The notes under the pieces: model-generated | Told to the model about the DNA's origin: nothing | Databases searched by the model: none | What the model saw: the letters and a program-made list of their open reading frames with translations, nothing else | From: Campylobacterales bacterium | GTDB lineage: Bacteria; Campylobacterota; Campylobacteria; Campylobacterales; QNZT01 | Direction: 5' to 3' | Assembly: GCA_027023305.1 (NCBI GenBank) | Contig: JALVVR010000005.1 | Span: forward strand, 1-64,000 | DNA length: 64,000 nt | Program-made: the position numbers and the translations under genes | Part shown: positions 1 through 9,291 of the stretch, in pieces | Numbering within the stretch: the first letter of the stretch is position 1 | Layout: each line of letters begins with the position of its first letter

Positions 1-706
1 TAAAACTTGGTTTAGAATACCAACTATCTACAAGTAGATAATCTGCCTTTATACCAGCTTTTATAGCTCTTTTAAGCATATTTAGAGCTATTACTAGTTT
101 ACTTTCAAGTCCCTCTTTTTTTCTCTTTTGAGAACTGGAAGTATGATAAAGTTGATTTTTAAAATTATCAACCTTTACTCTAAGATTTTTGTCAAACTTA
201 AGTACAAAATCTAACATAAAATTACTATGACTATCACTGTAATTGAGTGAAACTAAATTGATACCTCTAATAGTTCTTTTCTCTTTATTGCTCCAAAGTT
301 TATCACAAACACCCTCTATAAACTTACCTTTTTTATCTTCATTTGTATCATCTATTATAAATAGTTTCTCTTCTCTTTTATTTTGTAGTGGTGTAACTAG
401 ATTGATAAGTTTTACGGTACTAAGTAAAAGAAGTTTTTGCCAGTTATATTTTTCATTTTTTAGCATACGGTAGTAAGTGTCTTTTTTTAAGCTATCTTTA
501 CTCTGTTTAATAAAAGTAGATATTTTTTTATTCATAAGAATCATATAGATAAAGTGCAAAAAGATTGTATAGTTACTTGTACCATCTTTTTTATAAAATT
601 TACTCTTTTTTAACAAAGATGTTATCTTTATCTCTTTTAATATTTTTAAAATTGGATTGTTTAACTTATTACTTATTGTATTTGTGATAATATTTGCATA
701 ACTCAT
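1..706 (-). CDS. Transposase, IS4-like DDE family (5' part, runs off the left edge)
   Basis: An open frame of 235 codons begins at the ATG at 706 and continues without a stop beyond base 1. The product starts MSYANIITNT and carries a DDT motif at about residues 119-121 (FIIDDTNEDKKG), then a YSDSHSNFMLDFVLKF strand and a second acidic block VDSWYSKP near residue 227. Two spaced aspartates of this kind are the pattern of IS4-type DDE transposases; the glutamate should lie outside the window. The part visible is undamaged, so the element could still be active. The exact IS family is inferred from motif style only. Confidence 0.7.
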   Translation of the reverse strand, partial: MSYANIITNTISNKLNNPILKILKEIKITSLLKKSKFYKKDGTSNYTIFLHFIYMILMNKKISTFIKQSKDSLKKDTYYRMLKNEKYNWQKLLLLSTVKLINLVTPLQNKREEKLFIIDDTNEDKKGKFIEGVCDKLWSNKEKRTIRGINLVSLNYSDSHSNFMLDFVLKFDKNLRVKVDNFKNQLYHTSSSQKRKKEGLESKLVIALNMLKRAIKAGIKADYLLVDSWYSKPSF

Positions 707-803
707 AAACTCGCCTTTGTATAAGGTTTTTGTGCTAAAGAATTATACTACAAAGTGCCTGTTTATGGGGTTAAACTAGACTTTATTATGTGCGAAAGTT
801 GAG
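1..803 (-). mobile_element. Insertion sequence, IS4-like, right part only
   Basis: This stretch holds the 5' two thirds or so of a DDE transposase gene plus about 100 bases of non-coding sequence that end just before the stop codon of the next gene. The other end lies outside the window, so terminal inverted repeats and target duplication cannot be checked. The outer boundary near 803 is a guess from where the neighbouring gene's stop begins. Confidence 0.6.
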
Positions 804-806
804 TTA

Positions 807-1790
807 TTATTCTTTACTATTTATCCTATAAGAAGAATAAGCACTAAACAAAAACACAAATAATGCTAGATTAAAAACATTACTCTGTTTCTGCAGAAAA
901 AAACCTAAGATACAAAATAGTACTTGTAAAACTATTAAAAACAGAGTACTTTTCCAAACACTTTTAAACCTATCATAAACTATATGATGAATATGAGTTT
1001 TATCTGCTTCAAAAGGAGATTTTTTCTCTAAAATTCTCTTTATCATGACCGTAAGTGTGTCTATGATTGGTATGGCAGTAAAGTAAAGTATAGTTGTTAC
1101 TTCACTGTATTTTATAACTTTTATAGCTAAAATTCCTATAACAAACCCTATAAAAAGAGCACCACTATCTCCCAAAAAGATTTTTGATGGATACCAATTA
1201 AAAAATAAAAAAGCTACAATCGCTGTACTTAAAGATAAAGTGATATTTATAATAAAAACATCATGATTAACATATCCTATATAAAAAAACGATGATAGTA
1301 TCACTAATGCTATACTTCCAGATAACCCATCAAGTCCATCGATAAGATTAAAAGCATTTGTAAACCCAACTATAGCAAAGATAGTAAAGACTAGTGAAGG
1401 AAACAAAGATAGTGTTAAAGCCATGTTTGCCCAATAACCTAAGAAATCTATCTTAAAATCATCATAAAAAAACAATACAACAATAGCAATCGTTATAAAT
1501 AAAAACTTAATTTTTGGTTTAACACCTATTATATCATCTATCAATCCAGCTACGAAAACTAACCCTACAGATAGGGAAAAAACTATATTTTCTAAAAAAA
1601 ACTCTCTTTGAAATATAACCATAGTTACAATAAAACTCAAAAAGATTGCCAATCCTGCACCTCTAGGCTTAACAAAGCTATGCATACTTCTATCTTTTGG
1701 ATTATCTAAAAGTTTTAGTACAGAAGCATACTTTATAATAAGTTGAACAATAGCAATAGTTAATAAGAATATCACAACATACTCTACCAC
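807..1790 (-). CDS. Polyprenyl-phosphate glycosyl-1-phosphate transferase (WecA/TagO/MraY family)
   Basis: This polytopic inner-membrane enzyme should transfer a sugar-1-phosphate from a UDP-sugar to undecaprenyl phosphate, the first step of building a surface polysaccharide repeat unit. The family motifs are clear: NAFNLIDGLDGLSG, FLGDSGALFIG and THIHH, in the usual order, with about ten hydrophobic segments. An AAGGA Shine-Dalgarno sits six bases before the GTG at 1790 and is too close to the in-frame GTG at 1796, so 1790 is preferred. It is the last gene of the polysaccharide operon; the IS to its left begins within a few bases of its stop, so genes that once followed may have been displaced. 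The sugar cannot be told from sequence. Confidence 0.88.
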   Translation of the reverse strand: MVEYVVIFLLTIAIVQLIIKYASVLKLLDNPKDRSMHSFVKPRGAGLAIFLSFIVTMVIFQREFFLENIVFSLSVGLVFVAGLIDDIIGVKPKIKFLFITIAIVVLFFYDDFKIDFLGYWANMALTLSLFPSLVFTIFAIVGFTNAFNLIDGLDGLSGSIALVILSSFFYIGYVNHDVFIINITLSLSTAIVAFLFFNWYPSKIFLGDSGALFIGFVIGILAIKVIKYSEVTTILYFTAIPIIDTLTVMIKRILEKKSPFEADKTHIHHIVYDRFKSVWKSTLFLIVLQVLFCILGFFLQKQSNVFNLALFVFLFSAYSSYRINSKE

Positions 1791-1848
1791 ACCCACTCCT
1801 TATGTACTATATAATACTAAAATTTTGATAGAAATAGCTTAAATAAAA

Positions 1849-3576
1849 TCAATAATCCCCAAACAATCCTATCTCTTCTTTCATAATCTGTATATTATTT
1901 TCACTATTGAGCATAGAGGACAGTGAATATGAAGTAGTTGCAAACTGCCCTACTCTCTTAGGTTCAGGGGTGATTGTATAATCTACATCTCCTTTGATAT
2001 CTTTTGAAATCAAAGAGTTTAATGGAAGTTTAAAATATATACCCTCATCACTATATTTTCTATCTTGTGAAGTATAGTAATATCCACCTATACTAAATCT
2101 ATTATATGACCTTATTATATCTATTCGTCCTCCTCTCTCCCCTGCTAAAAACTCACCCACTTTAGCACTTAAGTGAAGATTCTTTTCTTTTGAAAGTAGA
2201 TAATAAATATTTAAAAACTTTCCATCATATTTTTTATCTTTATATACTTTACTCATTTTTTTAACATATCTTTTATAGACTTTTTGATACTCAAATCCAA
2301 AACCAAATCTATCCTCATACATGGGTTTAAACCACTCTAAATCAACTCCAGCATATGCAATATCAAGATACCCTACTTCTGCCTTTACAAAAGAGCTTTT
2401 AGAAGTTTTTTTGACTATATCTAAAGTTAGTCTATTCATCTGGGTGCCATTGAATTTGTAATAATCAAGATATGAAAGTTTCTCTTTATTTGATGAGTTT
2501 ATATCTTTTATGTCATTATAAAAAGGTTGTGAAAAGTTAGCAGTGAAAAATACTCCTTTTTGAAAATCATAGCTCAACCCTAACTCTACTGATGCTTTAG
2601 TAGCAAAAGGGTTTTTTTTGTCATTTAAGATAGTTCTGAGTGTTGGTGTCATATAGTAATTAAACTTTTTTCTATCTTTAGTTTTACTATCAAAAGATAT
2701 TTTAGTCTCTCTATCTATCTGTACAGCTTTTCTCATGTAGTTGTTGCTTACATTGTGTTTTAAAAAGACTTTAAACTCTTTGGCATTTATCTTTATAGTT
2801 TTGTAGGGTATATCATGATGTTTTATAGTTGCATATAAGGTTTTGTACTTTGTTGGTGAAGTTTTTACTGCTTCACTTAGTGCTTTTGAAGCGACACTTA
2901 TATCCAAAATATCATCTATTCCCTCTACCTCACACCACAAGTCATCATCTTTTTCTATACTTTGATAAGATATATTACTCGTGGTTGGATTTTTAGTTGA
3001 TGAGAGTCCAAACTGATAGTTAAATCCTAAAGTAAAAATATCCCTGTCATGAAATGAGGCAGTAAAAGAAGTTGTATCGCTCCAGTTGTATCTTATCCCT
3101 GAGTTTAGTTTTGAGTTTTTGGTGTATTCTGCTAAAAAAGTGTATTTTGGATTTATAAAAAGTTCTACACCACCAAATAGCTTTCTTTTCTCTAATCCTA
3201 TCGTAAAATCTAAATATTTATATCTTTTGGAAATAGCTAGGTATTTTGAATCATATGATGAACTACCCTTTATGTTATTTACACCTAAAAGTATAGATGG
3301 CCAGATTTTATCTTCTCTTTTTAGTAAATACTTGGCATTTATACTATTTTTATCAAAGTTTAATTCGAGTGATGGAAGTGGAGTAAAACTAAAACCTTGA
3401 TGATTTCTATACTTATCATCACTAGCAAAAAGCCTCATACTCCAATCTTTCATGATTCTTGCATTTTGAGTTTCTAAAAGGCCTGTTAAGCCATTATATG
3501 CTGTATTTACCCTACTACTTAGCCCAGTAGCTACTAGCAAAGATAAAAAGATAAAAGCTTTTTTACTTATCTTCAT
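1849..3576 (-). CDS. YjbH-like outer-membrane exopolysaccharide protein
   Basis: A 575-residue secreted protein with a hydrophobic start (KKAFIFLSLLVATGLS). Its N-terminal block, including YNGLTGLLETQNARI and a following stretch of alternating aromatic beta strands, and the C-terminal block with GGYYYTSQDRKYSDEGIYF match the YjbH family of predicted outer-membrane beta-barrel proteins found with exopolysaccharide export genes. It is somewhat shorter than E. coli YjbH. Its start overlaps the end of the Wzz gene by 14 bases, so the two are translated together. The exact job of YjbH proteins in polymer export or modification is not settled. Confidence 0.72.
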   Translation of the reverse strand: MKISKKAFIFLSLLVATGLSSRVNTAYNGLTGLLETQNARIMKDWSMRLFASDDKYRNHQGFSFTPLPSLELNFDKNSINAKYLLKREDKIWPSILLGVNNIKGSSSYDSKYLAISKRYKYLDFTIGLEKRKLFGGVELFINPKYTFLAEYTKNSKLNSGIRYNWSDTTSFTASFHDRDIFTLGFNYQFGLSSTKNPTTSNISYQSIEKDDDLWCEVEGIDDILDISVASKALSEAVKTSPTKYKTLYATIKHHDIPYKTIKINAKEFKVFLKHNVSNNYMRKAVQIDRETKISFDSKTKDRKKFNYYMTPTLRTILNDKKNPFATKASVELGLSYDFQKGVFFTANFSQPFYNDIKDINSSNKEKLSYLDYYKFNGTQMNRLTLDIVKKTSKSSFVKAEVGYLDIAYAGVDLEWFKPMYEDRFGFGFEYQKVYKRYVKKMSKVYKDKKYDGKFLNIYYLLSKEKNLHLSAKVGEFLAGERGGRIDIIRSYNRFSIGGYYYTSQDRKYSDEGIYFKLPLNSLISKDIKGDVDYTITPEPKRVGQFATTSYSLSSMLNSENNIQIMKEEIGLFGDY

Positions 3577-4483
3577 CTTTTTGCTTTTTTATAAACTCCC
3601 AGAAAAACACTCCAAATATAGCTAATATAAATGAAGTTATAAAAGCAACCACAAGTATCAAAGCTCTTTTTGGCTTAACTTTTTCTTTTACATAAGCCAC
3701 TGTATTATCCGTAACCTTAGAGACAAAATAGTAGTCATTTGCTTGTGAAAAAACTCTTTTTTGCATCAACCCTGATAGTGACTTGCTAAGTTGTTCTTTT
3801 AAAGAAACATCTGTTGACCTTCTTAACTCTTTTTTGTAGTAAAAGATTTGACTATCTATGTTTTTCATGTCTCTTTGTTTTATATAAGAGGTTAACTCTT
3901 TTAAAATCTCATCAACCAACTCTTTTGCTAAAAATCTATCTTTACAAGTAGCTGATAAAGTTATAAGATTTGTCTTTTTATCTGATGATACAGAGATGAT
4001 TTTTTTTAGTTTTTTTCTTATGATATAAAGTTTTTCTTTTTCGCTTTTATCTTTTAAACTATCATCTTCATCACTGAAACTTAAACCAAAAGGATAGACT
4101 ACATTTTTTAGATGGGTAAGTTTTTTTTCCAAGTCATACTTTTTTATAACTAAGTTTTGAAAAGTTGGGTCATCTAAAGTAGTTTTCATCATGGTAAATG
4201 GATCCATCCCATCTCCACCACCACCTATGCTTACTCCAGCAAGTGCAGCTAGTGAGGATAGTCCACCACCTACTGACTTTTGGCTTCCTTGAGGAGACAA
4301 GGTTACTTCTGATTTATAGTAGTTTGGCATCAGTATCACTTTTACCAAAGTTAATACTGTGATAATAACTACAAATGCAATGATATATTTAATGTATTTT
4401 AAAACAGTCTCAAACAGCTCCCTTAAATCTATCTCATCCTCTTCTATAAAGTGAGGTTGATTGTTATTTAACTTATCATTCAT
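3563..4483 (-). CDS. Wzz-type polysaccharide co-polymerase / chain-length determinant
   Basis: The product has a short cytoplasmic start with EEDEIDLRELFE, a membrane segment at about residues 34-56, a long periplasmic coiled-coil region and a second membrane segment near the C-terminus preceded by VKPKRALI, the proline-rich hallmark of Wzz and PCP proteins. No tyrosine-kinase domain is fused, unlike Wzc. It would set polymer length together with the export protein encoded just upstream. The ATG at 4483 is chosen; an in-frame GTG at 4495 overlaps the upstream gene and has no better ribosome site. A second Wzz with the same N-terminal motif lies at 15521-16279. Confidence 0.85.
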   Translation of the reverse strand: MNDKLNNNQPHFIEEDEIDLRELFETVLKYIKYIIAFVVIITVLTLVKVILMPNYYKSEVTLSPQGSQKSVGGGLSSLAALAGVSIGGGGDGMDPFTMMKTTLDDPTFQNLVIKKYDLEKKLTHLKNVVYPFGLSFSDEDDSLKDKSEKEKLYIIRKKLKKIISVSSDKKTNLITLSATCKDRFLAKELVDEILKELTSYIKQRDMKNIDSQIFYYKKELRRSTDVSLKEQLSKSLSGLMQKRVFSQANDYYFVSKVTDNTVAYVKEKVKPKRALILVVAFITSFILAIFGVFFWEFIKKQKDEDK

Positions 4484-4484
4484 A

Positions 4485-7169
4485 CTACATTGCACCTACT
4501 GTATGAAGTGAAGCTGCAGTTACTGCTAACTGATAGAGTATAGATGTAACATCTTTTGCATACTTTATGTTTGAAACAATCTCAAGTTTCATAGGTATCA
4601 CTATCGTATCACCTTTGAAAACCTCTTGTTTACTTCCCATAAAGAAACTACTATCTACTCTTCTTGCCTCTCCATTTGCCTTAACTAGATATACATGATC
4701 TTCATCAGCAACTTGTGTAAATCCACCTGCTTTTCCTAAGTAACCATCAACGGTTGTGTTTGGCTCATATACAAAAGTATTTGGATTTAACACTTCCCCT
4801 ATTACAGTCACAGTATCACTCATAGTAGGAATATATAAACTATCTCCATCTTTTAAAGTTATATCATAAGGACTTTGCTCAAATCTATCCATATCATAGT
4901 AAAGATTTATAGAAATTCTTCCTATAGGTTTTATCTCTTTTGCCTTTTTTTCTAACTGTTTTACTACTTCTAACATCCTAGTTTTATCTTCTGCTTTTTC
5001 TCCAGCATTTGTTGCACTAGCTCCCAGTTGCAAAGACTTAGTTCTTAGCTTTTCAACAGACTCTTGTATCCTTTCTTTTTGTAGTTTTTTTACACTCTCT
5101 CTTGTAAATACAGCTCCCTCTATAAAAGCATTTTCACTAAAACCACCAGCTCTTTCTATCACACTTGAAAGTTTTTCACCATCTTCTATAGCATATCTTC
5201 CAGGAAATCTAACTTGTCCTTTTAAAGTTATATACTTTTTATCTCTCCAGTTTGCAATAGGTAGGATTTTTACCTCATCATCGGGAAGTATTTTAACACC
5301 CTTTTGTAAAGCTTTATCTAAAGATAAAGATATTATCTCCCTATGCCTCTCTACTCCATCACTCTTGTATCTAGCTATTTCAAAGTGAGAATGAAGAGCT
5401 TTTCTAGTAAGTCCACCTGCTAGTTTTATAAGATGATTTATCGTAGTAGATTTTCCTATCTCATACTCTTTAGGTAAAAAAACCTCACCTGTTATAGTAG
5501 CTGTAAGTTTATCACTTGTCTTGTCAAACTCATAAAAAGCAACTATATCATAAGGTTTTAGTTTAAAATTTGCATCAAAATAAGCATCTTTTGTAAAAGA
5601 TAAAGTTTTATTATGTAGTGTTCTTTGTATAGTAACTTTTGTTGATGGGATAGTTATATTTTTATCCAATTCATCCTTTATATAGGAAATAGTTTCATTG
5701 TTATCTAAACTATCTCTTTTAAATTTTACTATATTGAAAAGATCACTTAAAGACATGTTTTTAGTATAAATATACTTTTGCTTAGAGTTATCTACTACAT
5801 CTCCCTCCACATAAACAAAAGGTGTTTTACCTAACTCTTTTTCACTATATATATGGATTTCATCTCCATTTGATAAAAAGTAGTCCTCTTTTCCACTTAA
5901 AACACTCTTTAGATTAAAAGCCTTTATCTTATCAACACTTTTTATAACTCCATAGTTAAAAACTGTATTTTTTTTGAAAAAACCTTTTTTACCAAAGTAG
6001 TATAACTCTTTTTTTAGTAGTGTTGATAATCTTCTATCAGACGGAAGTTCCCTATCTCCCTCTGCCACTATATTTCCTGTTATAGTAACTGCATTTGCAG
6101 AAAGATCACTTAGTTTATATGTAGTTATCACATCTCCATTTTTTGGTGTTAAGTCTTGCAAGGCATCATAAGAGAGTGTAGAAACTTTTATATGTCTGTT
6201 TGCAGAGTACCTTTTTAGTGAAACTACCCTTTTATTTGCATCTGCTTTTAAACCTGAAGCAAAAGAAAACAAATCTTTAAACTTTTCATCATCTTTTAGC
6301 TCATAAATAGCTGGGATATTTACTGCTCCTTTTAACACAACCTCTTTTTTTATAGGTGGAACAAAGATAACATCTCCATTTTTCAAAGCTGTATCACTAG
6401 AAGTATCTCCATACCTTATCAAAGCATATAGATCAAAAGTACTATATATTGTTCCTCCTCTTTTTAAGACTATATTTCTATATGAACCATTTGGAAGTAC
6501 TCCACCACTAGCGATAAGAGCATCTTTTATAGTAGAAAATGTAGTTAAGTTATAAAGTCCTGGAGCATTTACTAACCCACTTACTGTTACTTGTATAGGA
6601 CTAAACTCTACTATATCAACCATAACTGAGGTACTAGTAGGATATGCTTTTTGACACTCTTTTTTTATTGTCTCTTTTGCATCTTTATATGACTTACCTA
6701 TTACTTGAACTTTTCCAACTTGAGGTATGATGATATTTCCTTGCCTATCTACTTGAAGCTCAAAGTCATTTGGCTCTCCACCATAGATATTTACACTAAG
6801 CTTATCTCCACGATTTAGAACATAGTTTGCAGGTGTAGGTACGGAGTATGGATTTAGTTTATTTTTATTTTTAAAAAATTGTTGTCCATATCTTTTCAGT
6901 TTTTTTACAGTTTTTTCTGTTGTTTTATCATCTTGTCTATATACCGGTTTAGTGGGTTGCACACTTTTTTCTTCTTTGTTCAGATTATCCTTGGTTTCAG
7001 GTTCATCAAGATCTATATCATTTTTTATCTCTTGAGGAGTTACTGTTTTTACTTGAACCGAGCCTTTTTTTACATATCCATACTGTTTCAACATCTGTTG
7101 TTGAACAGGTGTTAATCCCTGAGCAAAAAGTGATAAAGAGAACATCAATAATAATAAAATATTTTTCAT
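4485..7169 (-). CDS. Polysaccharide export protein, Wza-like, with many SLBB domains
   Basis: An 894-residue secreted protein with a signal peptide (MKNILLLLMFSLSLFAQG) but no lipobox cysteine. After a charged linker, a polysaccharide-export domain covers about residues 115-190 (YVLNRGDKLSVNIYGG; GNIIIPQVGKVQVIGKSY). It is followed by roughly seven SLBB-type repeats, recognised by beta starts such as VTVSGLVNAPGLYNL, VVLKGAVNIPAIYEL, ATITGEVFLPKEYEI, ITLKGQVRFPGRYAI and VTVIGEVLNPNTFVY. A short apolar C-terminal segment could be the membrane-spanning amphipathic helix. It is much longer than Wza (about 380 residues). It heads the operon and should form the periplasm-spanning outer-membrane channel for the polymer. 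Confidence 0.85.
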   Translation of the reverse strand: MKNILLLLMFSLSLFAQGLTPVQQQMLKQYGYVKKGSVQVKTVTPQEIKNDIDLDEPETKDNLNKEEKSVQPTKPVYRQDDKTTEKTVKKLKRYGQQFFKNKNKLNPYSVPTPANYVLNRGDKLSVNIYGGEPNDFELQVDRQGNIIIPQVGKVQVIGKSYKDAKETIKKECQKAYPTSTSVMVDIVEFSPIQVTVSGLVNAPGLYNLTTFSTIKDALIASGGVLPNGSYRNIVLKRGGTIYSTFDLYALIRYGDTSSDTALKNGDVIFVPPIKKEVVLKGAVNIPAIYELKDDEKFKDLFSFASGLKADANKRVVSLKRYSANRHIKVSTLSYDALQDLTPKNGDVITTYKLSDLSANAVTITGNIVAEGDRELPSDRRLSTLLKKELYYFGKKGFFKKNTVFNYGVIKSVDKIKAFNLKSVLSGKEDYFLSNGDEIHIYSEKELGKTPFVYVEGDVVDNSKQKYIYTKNMSLSDLFNIVKFKRDSLDNNETISYIKDELDKNITIPSTKVTIQRTLHNKTLSFTKDAYFDANFKLKPYDIVAFYEFDKTSDKLTATITGEVFLPKEYEIGKSTTINHLIKLAGGLTRKALHSHFEIARYKSDGVERHREIISLSLDKALQKGVKILPDDEVKILPIANWRDKKYITLKGQVRFPGRYAIEDGEKLSSVIERAGGFSENAFIEGAVFTRESVKKLQKERIQESVEKLRTKSLQLGASATNAGEKAEDKTRMLEVVKQLEKKAKEIKPIGRISINLYYDMDRFEQSPYDITLKDGDSLYIPTMSDTVTVIGEVLNPNTFVYEPNTTVDGYLGKAGGFTQVADEDHVYLVKANGEARRVDSSFFMGSKQEVFKGDTIVIPMKLEIVSNIKYAKDVTSILYQLAVTAASLHTVGAM

Positions 7170-7210
7170 GAGCTACCCTAATAGTTAATTTTTTTTTATT
7201 CTATTTAAAT

Positions 7211-8359
7211 TTACTTTAAAACAAGTATATTAAAAAGCATCCTCTGAGGCTCTATCAAATCAAGCTTTCCTTTATATGTAGTAATAGAGTAAGAACTTAC
7301 TTCATACTCCAGATTTGCAGAGTTTAAAACCTCTATCATGAGAGAGAGATTTTTTAAAGTTATAGCAGAGATAAGCATCATTCCAGTACTTTTTAATCTA
7401 TCATGAAGGTATGGTAGCTTTTTTATCACTTCACTACCTCCACCACCCACAAATATCTTATCTGGACTCTCATCCATACTCTCAAAAAACTCCTCTGCAT
7501 TTCCTTCAAAAAGTTGAGTATCTATCACTTTATGATTTGTTAGGTTTTGTTTTATAAACTCTATTCTCGTAGGATTTTTTTCAAAAAGATATGTTTTTAC
7601 TCTGTATCTTTTATATGCCTCTATCGCACAACTTCCACTTCCACTTCCAACATCCCACAAAATCTCATTTGGCATCAAATCCAAACTTTGCAAAGTGATA
7701 GCTCTTTTTAACTTTTTTGTTATCATTCCTCGTTCAGTCTCAAACTCACTATCTTCACTCAAAACATTTACTTCAAATCTTTTTTCAAAAAGTAAAACAT
7801 ATGGTTCTTTTAGATTAAACTCTTTTGAGGTTAAATCTATCTCTTTGATAACCTCATCTGTATAGCCTAGTTTGTATCCTATTCTAACAGAGTAATCATC
7901 TTTTTTTAGATACTTCAAAGTCTCTTTTAGTCTATCTAAACTCTTTTCATCACACAAAACAAGTGTATATTTTTTTCTAAAAAACTCATTTAAATCAACT
8001 CTATTTCTTCCATGAAGACTAAAAAAACCAACATCATTTTCACTTATCATTAGTTTTTCAAGCAAATAATCTTTAGAAGAAGTATTATTTATAATCTTTA
8101 CCTTTTCTTTTGGTAACTGTTTTGCTATCAAAGCCCCTGCACTAAAAAAGAGTGGACTTCCAGTAACTACATATAAAATATTTTCATCTTCATGATGACT
8201 TAAAATATACTCTTTAGCCTCTTTGTAACTTAGTTTTAGGACATTGTTTCCACTATCTTTAAAGTTTTTATCACAAACTATCCTATCAAATTTGCAAAAA
8301 TCAAGCTCTATATTTGAAAAGTCATACTCTCCCATTCCATTTCCAGCTATCGTTAGCAT
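7211..8359 (-). CDS. cbiET: Cobalt-precorrin-7 C5-methyltransferase / cobalt-precorrin-6B C15-methyltransferase (decarboxylating), fused
   Basis: The 382-residue protein joins an N-terminal tetrapyrrole methylase (CbiE; about residues 1-190, with VVTGSPLFFSAGA as the methylase glycine loop) to a C-terminal Rossmann methyltransferase (CbiT; LWDVGSGSGSCAIEAY as the SAM motif, about residues 225-245, then FVGGGG). The fusion is the arrangement of CobL. It methylates C5 and C15 and removes the acetate carboxyl from ring C in corrin synthesis. The start overlaps the end of cbiD by seven bases, so this is the last gene of the cbiC-ferredoxin-cbiD-cbiET unit. Confidence 0.9.
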   Translation of the reverse strand: MLTIAGNGMGEYDFSNIELDFCKFDRIVCDKNFKDSGNNVLKLSYKEAKEYILSHHEDENILYVVTGSPLFFSAGALIAKQLPKEKVKIINNTSSKDYLLEKLMISENDVGFFSLHGRNRVDLNEFFRKKYTLVLCDEKSLDRLKETLKYLKKDDYSVRIGYKLGYTDEVIKEIDLTSKEFNLKEPYVLLFEKRFEVNVLSEDSEFETERGMITKKLKRAITLQSLDLMPNEILWDVGSGSGSCAIEAYKRYRVKTYLFEKNPTRIEFIKQNLTNHKVIDTQLFEGNAEEFFESMDESPDKIFVGGGGSEVIKKLPYLHDRLKSTGMMLISAITLKNLSLMIEVLNSANLEYEVSSYSITTYKGKLDLIEPQRMLFNILVLK

Positions 8360-9291
8360 ATCACAACCCCTATATCTTTTTTAAACCACTCATATACTTT
8401 TTGTTTTAACTTATCTTTTACCATCTTATAAAACCAATCTCTATCTACAATCTCACAAACTCTTTTTACAGTTACTACTCCATCTAAATCCATACCAGTC
8501 CAACTCTCTATCTCTTTAAAATCAACACTTCCAAATCTATTATGAGTATTTTTAAACCCTTGGGCTATCTTCACAGCTTTTCCAACTCCTAAATATATTT
8601 CTACTTCCAAATCAAGCTTAAAAGCTAAACTAAATCCATCATAAATAAAGTTTCCTATCTCTACTATCTGTTCTTTTGGATAACTTTCTTGTGCTTTTTT
8701 CAAAGAGCTATTACCAAGAGTAAAGACCACTTTTTTAAAGCCACTTTTTTTAATAACATTTAACTCCACTTTCACACTATCCAAATAAGCATCACTGCTT
8801 ATAGGCTTTACAAAACCACTACTTCCAAGTATCGAAATCCCACCAAGTACACCAACTTTTTCATTTGCAGTCTGTTTTGCTATCTTCTCTCCATCTATCA
8901 CACCAACAGAGGCATATAGAGTTTTGGGAAAATAATATTTTGTTACTATCTCTGTTATGGCACTTAGTGGAGCAGGATTTATCGCTGGAAATCCTTTTTG
9001 TGGTTTTAATCCATCTTTTGTAACAACTCCTACTCCACTTCCTGCATATAAAAAAACTCTATCTTCTATGTTATAAGCTTCATGAACTAAAGGATTTAAC
9101 TCTAAATCCTCTTTATTTTCACTTATCATGACAACTATCTCACAACCCTTGGTAACATCCAAGTCATCATTTTCCATTTTTTTAGATGTAGTGATAGAGA
9201 CTTTTTTAGTAGCTAAGTAATTTTCCAATGCCAACTTAAAAGCAAAAGTAGCATGAACTCCAGTAGTATAACCTTTTTTTAAATCACTCAT
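8353..9291 (-). CDS. cbiD: Cobalt-precorrin-5B C1-methyltransferase
   Basis: The 312-residue product begins LKKGYTTGVHATFAFKLAL, the conserved CbiD opening (GYTTG.CA), and carries GSGVGVVTKDGL and INPAPLSAI, both typical of the family. CbiD methylates C1 during ring contraction in the anaerobic, early-cobalt B12 pathway. Translation is coupled on both sides: the start overlaps the ferredoxin gene by eight bases and the end overlaps cbiET. The length is slightly short of some homologues but no key block is missing. Confidence 0.92.
   Translation of the reverse strand: MSDLKKGYTTGVHATFAFKLALENYLATKKVSITTSKKMENDDLDVTKGCEIVVMISENKEDLELNPLVHEAYNIEDRVFLYAGSGVGVVTKDGLKPQKGFPAINPAPLSAITEIVTKYYFPKTLYASVGVIDGEKIAKQTANEKVGVLGGISILGSSGFVKPISSDAYLDSVKVELNVIKKSGFKKVVFTLGNSSLKKAQESYPKEQIVEIGNFIYDGFSLAFKLDLEVEIYLGVGKAVKIAQGFKNTHNRFGSVDFKEIESWTGMDLDGVVTVKRVCEIVDRDWFYKMVKDKLKQKVYEWFKKDIGVVIC

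Noticed and set aside
3086-3400. Plus-strand 104-codon ORF within the YjbH-like gene
   Set aside because: It is antisense to a well-supported gene, has no ribosome site and shows shadow-frame composition; the same holds for most other long antisense frames in the window.
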